The notes below the pieces were generated by a model. It had not been told where the DNA came from and ran no database searches. It saw nothing but the letters and a program-made list of their open reading frames with translations. 64,000 nt of DNA from Bradyrhizobium sp. sBnM-33. GTDB taxonomy: Bacteria > Pseudomonadota > Alphaproteobacteria > Rhizobiales > Xanthobacteraceae. Position 1 is the stretch's first letter. Each line of letters starts with the position of its first letter. The translations under genes were made by a program, and so were the position numbers. Shown here in pieces: positions 1-9,454 of this stretch. The stretch is from NCBI RefSeq assembly GCF_032917945.1, contig NZ_CP136624.1:3534001-3598000 (forward strand). The letters run 5' to 3'.

Positions 1-2
1 TG

Positions 3-431
3 CTCAAATACATGGGTGACGGGCTGCTCGCGGTATTTCCGATCGACGAATATGTGGGCGACGAGCAGAAGGTCTGCTCGCATGTGGTGGAGGCCGCCCA
101 CGAATCCCGCGCCAGCGTGGCCGAGCTGAATTATCCGATTGGAGACACGATCGAACGTTTTCGCTTCGGCCTTGCCCTGCATGTCGGGCGAATTCTTTAC
201 GGCAATATCGGCGGCGGCAATCGGCTCGACTTCACCTGCATCGGCCCCGCGGTCAATCTCGCCGCGCGGCTGGAAAAGATCGCCAGCCAGCTCGGCCGCA
301 CCGTCGTCGCCTCCGAAGGCTTTGCCGGAATTTGCCGCGGCGGCTGGAGCGAGCTGGGCGAGTTTCCGGTTGCCGGTTTCTCAAAGGCGGCACGCGTCTA
401 CGGCCTGGCCGACGAAAAATCGGCGGCCTAA
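3..431 (+). CDS. Class III adenylate/guanylate cyclase, C-terminal part (5' end outside window)
   Basis: The reading frame is open from the window edge, so only the C-terminal ~142 residues are seen. They carry the class III cyclase catalytic core: KYMGDGLLAVFP near the start (metal-binding Asp), then GRILYGNIGGGNRLDFT and IGPAVNLAARLE, the conserved strand-helix around the Asn/Arg transition-state residues. The family makes cAMP or cGMP from ATP or GTP. The protein ends just after the cyclase fold, as is common for alphaproteobacterial cyclases with N-terminal sensor or membrane domains. The sensor domain cannot be seen, so the signal is unknown. An IS110-type element follows. Confidence 0.9.
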   Translation, partial: LKYMGDGLLAVFPIDEYVGDEQKVCSHVVEAAHESRASVAELNYPIGDTIERFRFGLALHVGRILYGNIGGGNRLDFTCIGPAVNLAARLEKIASQLGRTVVASEGFAGICRGGWSELGEFPVAGFSKAARVYGLADEKSAA

Positions 432-436
432 GGAAT

Positions 437-1778
437 CCGTAGATGGGGTAACGGGCCGGCCGAACCAGCCGCACGCTCGCTACGGCGCGATTTGGAAGCG
501 CGCTCGCGTGCGGCTTTGCCGGGAGGCGGTCGTCCCACAGACTGATGGTGTCAATAACCGGAGTCGGGCGAGCCCGCTCCAAGCATCATCGAGGGACGAC
601 CATGTACCACTATGCCGGAATCGACGTGTCTTTGAAAAGCTCGACCATTTGCGTGGTCGATGGCGCGGGCAAGATTTTGCGGGAGGCGAAGGTGGCGAGC
701 GAGCCGGAGGCCCTGATCGCCTGGTTTCGGTCGTTGGGGCTTTCGCTCGAGCGGATCGGCCTGGAGGCAGGTCCTCTGTCGCAATGGCTTTACGCGGCGC
801 TGCGCGAAGCGAAGTTTGCGGTCGAGCTTTTGGAGACGCGGCACGTCCGCGATGCCTTCAAATCGATGCCGGTGAAGTCGGACCGCAATGATGCCCGCGG
901 GATCGCGCAACTGATGCGGCTGGGCTGGTTCCGCCCGGTGCACTGCAAGTCGATCGAAGCGCAGGAGACGCGTGCGGTTCTGACGGCGCGCAAACTGCTG
1001 CAGTCGAAGCTGCGCGACGTCGAGAACAGTCTGCGTGGCGTGCTCCGGGGCTTTGGCCTGAAGGTCGGCAAGACCACCGAATGCACGTTCGCCAGCCGTA
1101 TCCGGGAGCTGGTCGCCGGCCATCCTGGACTGGAGCTGGTGGCAAAGGCGCTGCTCGAAGCCCATGCCGTGCTGCGGCGCGAGTTCAGCAGCCTGGACAA
1201 GCGAACCCAGAAGCTCGCCCGATCGCATCCGCCGGCCAGGCTTCTGATGACAACGCCGTCAGTCGGTCCGATCGTCGCTCTCACCTATGCCGCTGCGATC
1301 GATGATCCGAAGCGATTCCGCGCATCCAAGGCCACAGGCGCGCACTTCGGACTGACCCCGAAGAAACATCAGTCGGGGCAAAAAGACTACACCGGCCGCA
1401 TCAGCAAGATTGGCGATGCCTCGGTGCGGGAGGCACTCCACCAGGCCGCTCACGTCATGCTGACCAAACCGATCAAGGGCTGCTCGGCGCTGAAGAGCTG
1501 GGCGATGCGGATCGCCAAACGCGCGGGCATGCGCAAGGCCAAGGTGGCGCTGGCGCGCAAGCTTGCCGTCATCCTGCACCGCATGCTTGCCGACGCCAAA
1601 CCGTTCAACCCGATGGCCAAGGCCACCGCAACCTAAGCAAGGAGCATCGATCGATTCCGGGCGGGCCAAGACACCAGGCTCTCCCCGAGCGAAGTCCCTC
1701 GCCGGGACGATGGATCCGGTCAGGCCGCCATCCGGGAAGTCGGCTCACAACCACGCACCCCGTAGATTGGCCGGCCGG
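437..1778 (+). mobile_element. IS110-type insertion sequence (boundaries approximate)
   Basis: It encloses the transposase at 602-1636. CCGTAGAT followed by GGCCGGCCG occurs at 437-462 and again at 1760-1777, which I use as provisional edges. No clear terminal inverted repeat was found, as is normal for the IS110 group. The left non-coding end contains a 9-bp inverted repeat, GGTCGTCCC (528-536) and GGGACGACC (593-601), whose right arm touches the transposase ATG. The right non-coding end after 1636 is G/C-rich with short hairpins. True ends need comparison with an empty site. Confidence 0.45.
602..1636 (+). CDS. IS110-family transposase
   Basis: This 344-residue protein has the two IS110 domains. 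The N-terminal DEDD RuvC-like domain shows YAGIDVSLKSST (first Asp), IGLEAG (Glu) and SDRNDARGIAQL (two Asp). The C-terminal Transposase_20 domain shows TTPSVGPIVALTYAAAI and a Ser-containing GLTPKKHQSG motif followed by GRISKIGD. Length matches the family (~340). I use ATG 602; the frame stays open upstream to 545, but conserved sequence starts at 602. IS110 recombinases move DNA through a circular intermediate and, in characterised members, a non-coding bridge RNA chooses target and donor. The gene looks intact. It resembles the transposase at 37,486 but is a distinct element. Confidence 0.93.
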   Translation: MYHYAGIDVSLKSSTICVVDGAGKILREAKVASEPEALIAWFRSLGLSLERIGLEAGPLSQWLYAALREAKFAVELLETRHVRDAFKSMPVKSDRNDARGIAQLMRLGWFRPVHCKSIEAQETRAVLTARKLLQSKLRDVENSLRGVLRGFGLKVGKTTECTFASRIRELVAGHPGLELVAKALLEAHAVLRREFSSLDKRTQKLARSHPPARLLMTTPSVGPIVALTYAAAIDDPKRFRASKATGAHFGLTPKKHQSGQKDYTGRISKIGDASVREALHQAAHVMLTKPIKGCSALKSWAMRIAKRAGMRKAKVALARKLAVILHRMLADAKPFNPMAKATAT

Positions 1779-1889
1779 TTCCTCATGCACCCCAGAAGGT
1801 GACGGCCTCAGCGCCGATCCCGTACAGAAGCAAGTGCCCGGCAAGTGGACCAAGCAAGAGGGATTGACAAACCAAGGCCCGTTACAGAA

Positions 1890-1972
1890 GCCCGGATGGA
1901 GCGAAGCGCAATCCGGGATTTGCGCCGCGGCCCGAGCTGTCCCCGGATTACGCTGCGCTCCATCCGGGCTAC
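1890..1972. repeat. Paired inverted REP elements (BIME-like)
   Basis: Two REP-type units face each other: GCCCGGATGGAGCGAAGCGC onward at 1890-1917 and its near reverse complement at 1942-1972, with a ~24-nt spacer. The same unit recurs at 2010-2040, 2591-2621 and 4260-4347. Each unit is itself partly palindromic (CCGGAT...ATCCGG). Confidence 0.85.
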
Positions 1973-2009
1973 GAGTAGCGTGCTACACTTGTGGCTCTGC
2001 CTGATCCCC

Positions 2010-2040
2010 GTAGCTCGGATGGAGCGCAGCGCAATCCGGT
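2010..2040 (+). repeat. REP element directly upstream of the RAYT gene
   Basis: A single unit (GTAGCTCGGATGGAGCGCAG onward) lies 13 bases before the RAYT start. An oppositely oriented unit begins immediately after the RAYT stop, so the gene is bracketed by an inverted REP pair. Confidence 0.8.
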
Positions 2041-2053
2041 GTAGACTGGCACC

Positions 2054-2590
2054 ATGGTGCACTATCGGCGTAATTTCGTCCCCGGTGGGACGTTTTTCTT
2101 CATAGTCACGCTGGATGACCGAAGGTCATCCGCGCTGATTGATCATATCGCGCTGCTACGGGCGGCATTTCGGAAGACGCGGAACGAACGGGCTTTTGTG
2201 ACCGAGGCCATCGTCATTCTCCCGGACCACTTACATGCAATACTAACTTTGCCGCCCGGCGACTCGGACTTTTCGGATAGGTGGCGACGGATCAAGGGAA
2301 GCTTTACGCGAGGCGTCATCGCGACAGGCGCTCAAATTTCGCGCGACCATCGCGGAGAATACTCTCTCTGGCAGAAACGCTTTTGGGAGCACACCATACG
2401 TGATGCACGGGATTTCGAGCGCTGCGCCGACTACGTGCATTTTAATCCCGTCAAGCATCAGCTAGCAGCATCTCCGTCCGATTGGCCATTTTCTTCGCTG
2501 CATCGCTACGTCCGTGCGGGCATTTTGCCTCCGGATTGGGGCGGCGACGGGAGTACCGATACGATCAATTTCGGTGAGCGGAAAGACTGA
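2054..2590 (+). CDS. REP-associated tyrosine transposase (RAYT, Y1/HUH type)
   Basis: This 178-residue protein has the Y1 transposase fold of the IS200/IS605-related RAYT family. The HUH-type metal site is LPDHLHAILTLP (residues ~56-67). The candidate catalytic tyrosine lies in CADYVHFNPVKH (~130-141), the usual RAYT signature, followed by W-P-FSSLHRYV. RAYTs are single-copy, host-retained relatives of transposases that cut REP hairpins as single-stranded DNA and are thought to spread them. Here REP units flank both ends of the gene and several more lie nearby. The ORF is intact and full-length. Confidence 0.9.
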   Translation: MVHYRRNFVPGGTFFFIVTLDDRRSSALIDHIALLRAAFRKTRNERAFVTEAIVILPDHLHAILTLPPGDSDFSDRWRRIKGSFTRGVIATGAQISRDHRGEYSLWQKRFWEHTIRDARDFERCADYVHFNPVKHQLAASPSDWPFSSLHRYVRAGILPPDWGGDGSTDTINFGERKD

Positions 2591-2621
2591 CCCGGATTGC
2601 GCTTCGCTCCATCCGGGCTAC
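2591..2621 (-). repeat. REP element directly downstream of the RAYT gene
   Basis: CCCGGATTGCGCTTCGCTCC onward follows the RAYT stop codon without a gap, inverted relative to the unit at 2010-2040. It may also act as a hairpin terminator between the convergent RAYT and clpS genes. Confidence 0.8.
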
Positions 2622-2633
2622 GGGCCGGGCGCG

Positions 2634-2939
2634 TTACTCCTCCGGCTCGGTCGTGAACAGGAGCGGATAACCCTTGGCGCGGCCGGCGTCGGTGGCGCGG
2701 GTCGCCTTGGTCTCGGCGACGTCCTTGGTGAACACGGCAACCACGCAGACGCCGCGGCGGTGCGCTGTGATCATCACCTTATGGGCCTGGTCCTCGCTCA
2801 TGCGGAATTCGGCCTTCAGCACCGTGACGACGAATTCGCGCGGCGTGTAGTCGTCATTGATCAGGATGACCTTGTGCAGGCGCGGCCGTTCGACCTTGGT
2901 TTTGACCTGGGTTTTTGGCGTGACAACGGTATCTGCCAT
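2634..2939 (-). CDS. clpS: ATP-dependent Clp protease adaptor ClpS
   Basis: This is a 101-residue ClpS. An unstructured N-tail (residues 1-20) precedes the core: LHKVILINDDYTPREFVV carries the N-degron-pocket N-D-D-x-T/P-x-x-F-V residues, followed by AHKVMITAHRRG and VCVVAVFTKDVAETKA. ClpS binds the ClpA N-domain and delivers substrates bearing N-end-rule residues. Length and motifs are standard. clpA, often downstream of clpS, is absent here; RAYT and its REPs occupy that side. Confidence 0.96.
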   Translation of the reverse strand: MADTVVTPKTQVKTKVERPRLHKVILINDDYTPREFVVTVLKAEFRMSEDQAHKVMITAHRRGVCVVAVFTKDVAETKATRATDAGRAKGYPLLFTTEPEE

Positions 2940-3379
2940 TTCCAGCTAAGTCCCGAAGCGAACGAACTCAGACGGTCCGGCAGTGCTCAGTTGGCGCGGC
3001 AATCCGACAAGCGCTGGGCCATCGTCCGATCGCCGCGGCTGACGGCCGTCTCGATCAGTTTACAGGCTCCGGGCCGGTCCTGAAACTGGGGGTTTGCCGA
3101 GAGTTTCAGCTCTCAGGGCTGCCATCGCTCGCGGCTGGGGGCGTAACCATGATCGTTACCAATGCGGCCCTTCGTAGCGGCCGCGTCGCATCTGTCGCGC
3201 CTGGCGTTCTAATCGTTCAAAATCTGATACCGGCAGGCGAGCCGCGGGATGGAACCTGCCGGCACGCGGGCTGTGGAGGAAGCCTGATCCTAACCCGAAT
3301 GTGAAGGATAAATGATTTCAGCGCTTTGCGTCGACAGCTTTGCATGTCACCATTGCTGTCGTTCGACGGGAGGGCCGCA
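2940..3379. other. Intergenic region between divergent clpS and the DUF1194 gene
   Basis: About 440 bases that should carry both promoters. I see no supportable gene, RNA or repeat. A 39-codon frame on the minus strand ending near 2990 has no start codon and was not called. Confidence 0.5.
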
Positions 3380-4252
3380 ATGCGCTGGTATGTCTCGATC
3401 GGGGTCGTGCTTGTAGCCGGCGTACTCGCGGGCGGCGACGTGGCAGGTGTTGCCGCGCCGAACCCAACGAACCGGCCGGGCCACCAATTGAACGCCCACA
3501 GCCGCCAACTGTCCGACAAGGACGCCAATCCGACCGTCGACGTCGAACTCGTCCTTGCCGTCGACGTCTCCTACTCAATGGACATGGATGAACTGGCGCT
3601 GCAGCGGGAGGGCTACGCGCAGGCGATCGTCTCCAAGGAATTTTTGCAGGCACTCAAGAGCGGGCCGAACGGCAGGATCGCGATCACCTATTTCGAGTGG
3701 GCGGCATCAACCGACCAGAAGATCATCATCCCGTGGCGCGTGATCGACGGACCCGAGACGGCCGACGCCGTCGCCAACGAGATCGTCAAGACCCCGATCC
3801 GCCGGGCATCGCGCACTTCGATTTCGGGTGCGATCAACTTCGCAATGCCGCTGTTCGACGAGAGCCCGCATCGCGGTTTGCGGCGGGTGATCGACATCTC
3901 GGGCGATGGCCCGAACAACAACGGCGCGCCGGTCCTCATCGCGCGCGATGCCGCGTTGGAAAAGGGCATCGTCATCAATGGCCTGCCAATCATGGTGAAG
4001 GAACCGTCTTACTCCACCATGGATATCGACAATCTCGATTTCTATTACGAGGACTGCGTCATCGGCGGCCCCGGCTCGTTCGTGGTGACGATCAAGGAAC
4101 GCGACAAGTTCAAGGAAGCGATCCGCACCAAGCTGCTGCTCGAGATCGCCGGCCGCACGCCCGAACGCCCGGTGGTGCCTGCAGCGGGCAGGGAGCCGCG
4201 CGTCAATTGCATGATAGGCGAGAAGATCTGGCAGGACAGGTGGGGGCGGTGA
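3380..4252 (+). CDS. DUF1194 (von Willebrand A-like) secreted protein
   Basis: This 290-residue protein starts at ATG 3380 behind GGGAGGG. A signal peptide (MRWYVSIGVVLVAGVLAG) precedes VELVLAVDVSYSMDMDELAL, a MIDAS-like DxSxS metal site of the vWA fold. RGLRRVIDISGDGPNNNG and the C-terminal VNCMIGEKIWQDRWGR are typical of DUF1194 proteins from rhizobia. The family is exported and its role is not established; the vWA fold suggests protein binding. A frame continues upstream to 3326 but lacks a ribosome site. A REP pair follows the stop. Confidence 0.9.
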   Translation: MRWYVSIGVVLVAGVLAGGDVAGVAAPNPTNRPGHQLNAHSRQLSDKDANPTVDVELVLAVDVSYSMDMDELALQREGYAQAIVSKEFLQALKSGPNGRIAITYFEWAASTDQKIIIPWRVIDGPETADAVANEIVKTPIRRASRTSISGAINFAMPLFDESPHRGLRRVIDISGDGPNNNGAPVLIARDAALEKGIVINGLPIMVKEPSYSTMDIDNLDFYYEDCVIGGPGSFVVTIKERDKFKEAIRTKLLLEIAGRTPERPVVPAAGREPRVNCMIGEKIWQDRWGR

Positions 4253-4259
4253 TTGTTTC

Positions 4260-4347
4260 GTAGCCCGGATGGAGCGACGCGAAATCCGGGAACATGGTCG
4301 CCATCTGCACCACCCCCGGATTGCGCTGCGCTCCATCCGGGCTACGG
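4260..4347. repeat. Inverted REP pair between convergent genes
   Basis: GTAGCCCGGATGGAGCGACG onward (to ~4290) and its inverted partner (4314-4347) form a long potential hairpin between the convergent DUF1194 and rlmD-like genes. It is the same repeat family as around the RAYT gene and could stop transcription from both sides. Confidence 0.8.
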
Positions 4348-4356
4348 GCTACGAGT

Positions 4357-5604
4357 TCACCTTTTAAATCTCGCCACTAATTCCACATGCGGCGTGTGGC
4401 GGAACTGGTCGACTGGCGTGACGCCTTCTATTTTAAAGCCGCCCTCGATCAAGATCTTCGCATCGCGCGCGAATGTCGTGACGTTACACGATACTGCAAC
4501 CACCGTCGTTACCTTGCTCGCCGCAATCTGCGTCACCTGCGCTTGCGCGCCCTGCCGCGGAGGATCGAACACCACCGTATCGTAGTCGCGCAATTCCTGC
4601 GGCATCACCGGACGGCGAAACAGGTCGCGCGGCTCGGCCTTGACCGGCTTCAGGCCAGATGTGGACGTCGCAGCCTTCTGCAGCGCCGCGATCGCCGCCC
4701 TGTCGCTGTCGAAGGCGGCGACCTTCGCTTTCGCCGCAAGCCGCAGCGCAAAGGGACCGACGCCGCAGAACAGGTCGGCGATCTGCTTGGCTCGCTTGCA
4801 ATGTTCGGAAACGAGCGCAGCCAGCGCCTCCTCGCCCGCCACTGTGGCCTGCAGGAAGGAGCCGGGCGGCAGCGTCACCTGTGCGGTGCCCATCGAAACG
4901 ACAGGCGGCGTTCGCATCAGCACCAGCTCGCCATGGCGCGTCAGGCGGGCCAGCCGGTGTTGTTCGGCGATGCGCGACAGCCGCGCGACCACGGCTGACG
5001 ATACCGGCCCGGAGCCGCGCACATCGACGTCGAGTCCGCTATTGGTCGCGGTGATCTGGATGTCGAGCGGCTTGCCCATCGCGATCAACGGCTCGGCGAT
5101 GGCCCAGGCGGCCTCGATCGCGCCGCTCAATTGCGGATCCAGGATCGGGCAGCGGTCGATCGGAATGATGTCGTGCGAACCCGCTGCTGCATAGCCGACC
5201 TTGAGCACATCGTGCGTTCCGATTCGGCCGTGCAGGGTAATGCGCCGGCGGCCCGCGCCATGGGCGTCGACGAGGGCTGCGACATCGCAATCGATTCCCG
5301 CCTGCGAAAGCGTCGTCACCACCAACTCGCGCTTCCAGCCGCGATAGGGCTCGGCGTCCCAGTGCTGGATCGCACAGCCGCCGCAGACGCCGAAATGCGG
5401 ACAAAACGGTGCGACACGCTCGACGCTCGCTGTCTCGACCTTGAGCAATCGCCGGCGGTCGGGATGGTGGCCTGGAACCGGACCGGCCTCTATTGTTTCG
5501 CCGCCGAGCGTGTACGGCACATAGATGTTGCCGCCACCTGATATGGCGACGCCGTCGCCGTGATGGCCGACATGGTCGATGACGAGGCGTTCGCTTTCAG
5601 CCAC
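4357..5604 (-). CDS. TrmA/RlmD-family RNA (uracil-C5) methyltransferase
   Basis: About 415 residues. Fe-S cysteines appear in [11 protein letters not shown] plus a later DRCPIL. The SAM site is [14 protein letters not shown], the substrate loop is FDPPRQGA, and the catalytic nucleophile is [13 protein letters not shown]. The family methylates C5 of uridine in 23S rRNA or tRNA; RlmD (U1939) is the closest type, but the target base cannot be told from sequence. I chose GTG 5604 because it overlaps the tlyA stop (GTGGCTGA), suggesting translational coupling; an ATG at 5637 lies inside tlyA. Last gene of a three-gene operon. Confidence 0.9.
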   Translation of the reverse strand: MAESERLVIDHVGHHGDGVAISGGGNIYVPYTLGGETIEAGPVPGHHPDRRRLLKVETASVERVAPFCPHFGVCGGCAIQHWDAEPYRGWKRELVVTTLSQAGIDCDVAALVDAHGAGRRRITLHGRIGTHDVLKVGYAAAGSHDIIPIDRCPILDPQLSGAIEAAWAIAEPLIAMGKPLDIQITATNSGLDVDVRGSGPVSSAVVARLSRIAEQHRLARLTRHGELVLMRTPPVVSMGTAQVTLPPGSFLQATVAGEEALAALVSEHCKRAKQIADLFCGVGPFALRLAAKAKVAAFDSDRAAIAALQKAATSTSGLKPVKAEPRDLFRRPVMPQELRDYDTVVFDPPRQGAQAQVTQIAASKVTTVVAVSCNVTTFARDAKILIEGGFKIEGVTPVDQFRHTPHVELVARFKR

Positions 5605-6352
5605 GGCGCGCGCCCATGAAGAACTCGATATTGCCATCGCCGCCTTTGATCGACGACGGAAACACTTGGATGTCGGTGCAGCCGAGCGAGGCGGCGAACG
5701 CCGAGATGTCGTCGCAGATCGCCTGATGCACCATCGCGTTGCGGATGATGCCGTGCTTGGAGTGCTTTCGTTCCGCCTCGAACTGCGGCTTGATCAGCGC
5801 GAGCAGATGCGTCGGGGCTGCGGCCAGCGACAGCGCCACCGGCAGCACCGCCTTCAAGGAAATGAAGCTGACGTCGATCACGACGACATCCGGCCGGGCG
5901 GGCAGGCGCTTGCCCTCGAACTGGCGAATGTCGGTTTCTTCCATCGACACGACTCTGGGATGGCTCTGCAGCGAGGGATGCAACTGGCCGCGCCCGACAT
6001 CGATGGCGAAGACGAGGCTCGCGCCGTTCGCCAGCAGCACTTCGGTGAAGCCGCCGGTGGAGGCGCCGACATCGAGGCAGACATGACCCTCGATCTCGAT
6101 CGGATACTGCTCCAGCGCGCCCGCGAGCTTGACGCCGCCGCGTGAGACGTAGGGGTGCGCGGGCTGGGCGGACAATTCGGCATTGGCGGCGATCATGTCC
6201 GATGCCTTCAGCACGGGCCTGCCGTCGGCCGTCACGCCGCCGGCCTCGATCGCGGCGCGTGCGCGGGCGCGGCTTTCGAACAGGCCGCGCTCGACCAGAA
6301 GCACGTCCACGCGCTTGCGGGGAGAGGTTTCGCTGTCGCTCTTGTCCGTCAA
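5597..6352 (-). CDS. tlyA: TlyA-family rRNA (cytidine-2'-O)-methyltransferase / hemolysin-like
   Basis: This 251-residue protein has an N-terminal S4 RNA-binding domain ([20 protein letters not shown], ~13-32) and a FtsJ-like Rossmann domain with [15 protein letters not shown] (SAM), [13 protein letters not shown] and LIKPQFEAE. TlyA proteins 2'-O-methylate cytidines in 16S and/or 23S rRNA. In Rhizobiales the gene commonly sits next to dxs, as here. It starts 2 bases after the stop of the deoxyribosyltransferase gene and overlaps the rlmD-like start. Confidence 0.93.
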   Translation of the reverse strand: MTDKSDSETSPRKRVDVLLVERGLFESRARARAAIEAGGVTADGRPVLKASDMIAANAELSAQPAHPYVSRGGVKLAGALEQYPIEIEGHVCLDVGASTGGFTEVLLANGASLVFAIDVGRGQLHPSLQSHPRVVSMEETDIRQFEGKRLPARPDVVVIDVSFISLKAVLPVALSLAAAPTHLLALIKPQFEAERKHSKHGIIRNAMVHQAICDDISAFAASLGCTDIQVFPSSIKGGDGNIEFFMGARRG

Positions 6353-6354
6353 GT

Positions 6355-6918
6355 TCAGTCCGATTTGCCGGTGGCGCGATCCGCCGCCAGAGCGACGCAG
6401 ACCTCGAATGAGGTGAGATCGTGCCAGATATCTTGCGGCCGCTGCCGCGGCGTCACCAGTCTAGCACCATGCAGATCGAGCGCGTGGATCATCATGAGAT
6501 TGTCGGGCAGGCCGAAATCTTCCACCGTCAGCCCGTCGCCGTCGATCAGTTGGCCGGTGGCGGATTTGGTCACGTGGTAGTTCCGCTTTACGCGCTCAAT
6601 ATAGGCTGCGGGATCGTTGCTGTAGGCCAGGCAGAGCTTGCCACGGCCGGCCATGTAGCCGAGTTCATAGACGGTTCCGGCGTCGGCACTGGGGCCGCGA
6701 AACGGCGTAAGATTGGCAATGATCGCATCCGCCGCATCCATCATCGCTTCATTGCCCTTGAAGATCGAAAGCGACGCGTCGGCGGCGGCAAGGTCGACGG
6801 CATTATCGAGCGGACAAAGACCGATCAGGCCATGGCGGGCGCAGATCGCGGCCTTGCGGCGCCCGATCTCGATTGCATCGGGCAGGAACACATCGGGACC
6901 TGCCAGATAGATCTTCAT
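6355..6918 (-). CDS. Nucleoside 2-deoxyribosyltransferase family protein
   Basis: About 187 residues beginning MKIYLAGPDVF, the nucleotide-binding start of the family. The active-site segment is DAADAIIANLTPFRG followed by ADAGTVYELGYMAGRGK, in which the Glu of YELG would be the nucleophile. Family members swap bases on 2'-deoxynucleosides or hydrolyse deoxynucleoside monophosphates; which applies here is unknown. ATG 6918 fits the family start; an ATG at 6942 would add eight non-conserved residues. First gene of the operon with tlyA and the rlmD-like gene. Confidence 0.85.
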   Translation of the reverse strand: MKIYLAGPDVFLPDAIEIGRRKAAICARHGLIGLCPLDNAVDLAAADASLSIFKGNEAMMDAADAIIANLTPFRGPSADAGTVYELGYMAGRGKLCLAYSNDPAAYIERVKRNYHVTKSATGQLIDGDGLTVEDFGLPDNLMMIHALDLHGARLVTPRQRPQDIWHDLTSFEVCVALAADRATGKSD

Positions 6919-6976
6919 GGGATTACCTGCGCCGGGAAGCAATGAGAGCAGTCGAACAGCTAACCACGGCGGGACG

Positions 6977-7145
6977 GGGCTCCCTCTCCCGCGTGCGGGG
7001 GAGGGCTGGGGTGGGGGTGCCGCCGCGAATCACACTGTTCGTGTGGATGGAGCTTCCCCGCCCGGACCGCATCTTTCGATGCGATCCGACCTAAGAGCGA
7101 GCTTCGCTCGCATCGACCCCGCGAGCGGGAGAGGTGGAACGAGGC
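6977..7145. repeat. Intergenic palindromic repeat downstream of dxs
   Basis: CTCCCTCTCCCGCGTGCGGG near the left edge and GCGAGCGGGAGAGG near the right are inverted matches. Inside, ATCTTTCGATGCGAT and GAGCGAGCTTCGCTCGC form further hairpins. I recognise this as a Bradyrhizobium-type intergenic repeat. It lies between the dxs 3' end and the deoxyribosyltransferase promoter. Confidence 0.65.
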
Positions 7146-7180
7146 CGCGGTAAGACCGATTACACCAACGGAGCCTGCCC

Positions 7181-9106
7181 TCAGGCGAGCTTGACCGTCT
7201 CCGTCTTGTAGTCCTTGCCGAGCGCATCGAACACCTTGGCAACAATGCCCTTGGCGTCGAGGCCGGCATGGGCGTACATCGCGTTCGGGGTATCGTGGTC
7301 GATGAACTCGTCGGGCAGGATCATCGCGCGCATCCGCAAGCCGCCGTCGAGCATGCCATGTTCGGCCAAGGTCTGCATGACGTGCGAGCCGAAGCCGCCG
7401 ATCGAGCCTTCCTCGATGGTGAGCAGCACCTCGTGATCGCGCGCCAGCTTCAGCACCAGATCGACGTCGAGCGGCTTCATGAAGCGCGCATCGGCGATGG
7501 TGGTGGAAAGGCCGTGGGCGGCGAGTTCGTCCGCCGCCTTCTCGCATTCGGCCAGACGCGTGCCGAACGAGAGCAAGGCGATCTTGTTGCCCTGGCGGAC
7601 GATGCGGCCCTTACCGACTTCGAGGGGAACGCCGAATTCGGGCATTTCGACGCCGCGGCCTTCGCCGCGCGGATAGCGCACCGCGCTCGGGCGGTCGTTG
7701 ATCGCAACCTGCGTGGCGACCATGTGCACCAGTTCGGCCTCGTCTGAGGCCGCCATGATGACGAAGTTCGGCAGGCAGCCCAGATAGGCGTTGTCGAACG
7801 AACCGGCGTGGGTGGCGCCGTCGGCGCCGACCAGGCCGGCGCGGTCGATCGCGAAGCGGACCGGCAGGCTCTGGATCGCGACGTCATGGACCACCTGGTC
7901 GTAGCCGCGCTGCAGGAAGGTCGAGTAGATCGCGCAGAACGGCTTGTAGCCTTCGGTGGCGAGCCCCGCCGCAAACGTCACCGCATGCTGCTCGGCAATG
8001 CCGACGTCGAAGGTGCGCTCCGGGAATGACTTGTTGAAGATGTCGACGCCGGTACCCGACGGCATCGCGGCGGTGATGGCGACGATCTTGTCGTCTTTCT
8101 CGGCTTCCTTGACCAGGCTCTGGCCGAACACGTTCTGGTAGGCCGGCGCGTTCGGCTTGGCCTTGGCTTGGGCGCCGGTCGCCACGTCGAACTTGACCAC
8201 GGCGTGATACTTGTCGGCGGAAGCTTCCGCGGGGGCGTAGCCCTTGCCCTTTTGCGTTACGACGTGCACCAGGATCGGGCCGGTTTCCATGTCGCGGACG
8301 TTCTTGAGGACCGGGAGCAGATGGTCGAGGTTATGGCCGTCGATCGGGCCGACGTAATAGAAGCCGAGTTCCTCGAACAGCGTGCCGCCGTCCATCATGA
8401 AGCCGCGGGAATATTCCTCGACGCGGTTGGCGCGGTTGGCGAGGATTTTCGGCAGGCGCTTGTTGATCTGTTTGGCCGCATCGCGCAGCGTGCGGTACGT
8501 CTTGCCGGAGTAGAGGCGGGACAGATACGCGCTCATCGCGCCGACCGGCGGCGCAATCGACATGTCGTTGTCGTTAAGGATGACGATCAGACGCGAGTTC
8601 ATTGCGCCCGCATTGTTCATGGCCTCATAGGCCATGCCGGCTGACATCGCGCCGTCACCGATCACGGCGATAACGTTGTTCTTGCCGCCGGAGAGGTCGC
8701 GCGCCACGGCCATGCCGAGGCCGGCGGAGATCGAGGTCGAGGAGTGCGCGGCGCCGAACGGGTCGTAGTCGCTCTCGGTGCGCTTGGTGAAGCCGGAGAG
8801 GCCGCCGCCGGTGCGCAGCGTGCGGATGCGGTCGCGGCGGCCGGTCAGGATCTTGTGCGGGTAGGCCTGGTGGCCGACGTCCCAGATCAGGCGGTCGCGC
8901 GGGGTGTCGAAGATGTAGTGGATCGCGGTGGTCAGTTCCACGACGCCGAGGCCGGCGCCGAAGTGGCCGCCGGTCACCGAGACGGCATCGATGGTTTCCT
9001 GGCGGAGCTCGTCCGCGACCTGCCGCACCTGCTCGATCTTGAGCTTGCGTAGATCATCGGGCGTGCGGATGGTATCGAGAAGCGGCGTTTTACTAAATGT
9101 GGTCAC
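7181..9106 (-). CDS. dxs: 1-deoxy-D-xylulose-5-phosphate synthase
   Basis: About 641 residues, the standard length. It condenses pyruvate and glyceraldehyde-3-phosphate with thiamine pyrophosphate, the first step of the MEP isoprenoid pathway and a source of precursor for thiamine and pyridoxal. The TPP motif is [15 protein letters not shown]...NDND, the pyrimidine-domain Glu is in [15 protein letters not shown], and a C-terminal transketolase domain follows. I use GTG 9106 ([13 protein letters not shown]), where conserved sequence begins; an in-frame ATG at 9127 would add seven residues. No gene overlaps it. Confidence 0.97.
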   Translation of the reverse strand: MTTFSKTPLLDTIRTPDDLRKLKIEQVRQVADELRQETIDAVSVTGGHFGAGLGVVELTTAIHYIFDTPRDRLIWDVGHQAYPHKILTGRRDRIRTLRTGGGLSGFTKRTESDYDPFGAAHSSTSISAGLGMAVARDLSGGKNNVIAVIGDGAMSAGMAYEAMNNAGAMNSRLIVILNDNDMSIAPPVGAMSAYLSRLYSGKTYRTLRDAAKQINKRLPKILANRANRVEEYSRGFMMDGGTLFEELGFYYVGPIDGHNLDHLLPVLKNVRDMETGPILVHVVTQKGKGYAPAEASADKYHAVVKFDVATGAQAKAKPNAPAYQNVFGQSLVKEAEKDDKIVAITAAMPSGTGVDIFNKSFPERTFDVGIAEQHAVTFAAGLATEGYKPFCAIYSTFLQRGYDQVVHDVAIQSLPVRFAIDRAGLVGADGATHAGSFDNAYLGCLPNFVIMAASDEAELVHMVATQVAINDRPSAVRYPRGEGRGVEMPEFGVPLEVGKGRIVRQGNKIALLSFGTRLAECEKAADELAAHGLSTTIADARFMKPLDVDLVLKLARDHEVLLTIEEGSIGGFGSHVMQTLAEHGMLDGGLRMRAMILPDEFIDHDTPNAMYAHAGLDAKGIVAKVFDALGKDYKTETVKLA

Positions 9107-9127
9107 AGCGATATTCCAATTTTGCAT

Positions 9128-9454
9128 GTCGGGATAAAGGCCCGACGCGAGACGGGAAGCGCGTTAACCGCGCCGCGAAAATCCGGGCCCACCTGCCAGT
9201 CCGGCAGGCCGGTACCTGATTTGAAAGCCTAGATGCACTCCGGTTTGAACCATGTGATATGCATCACTTAGTCGCTTCTAACCCTTCCCGGTTCAGTTTC
9301 TTTTGATATTTGAGGTGCTTGCAGCCGGCCGAAACCCGCCGCGGGCGGCTCTCCCCAACCCATAGAACCGCAAGCTTTACACCAAAGCCGCCGCCAAAGC
9401 CAACCCGGAGAGCCGATTCGGTTCCGGGGTGACGAGGCAAAAAGCCTCGATCCT
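9128..9454. other. Intergenic region upstream of dxs
   Basis: It should contain the dxs promoter. Near the left gene's stop lies a small hairpin, GAGGCAAAAAGCCTC (9434-9448). Short frames here lack ribosome sites and conserved sequence. Nothing else is supportable. Confidence 0.5.
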
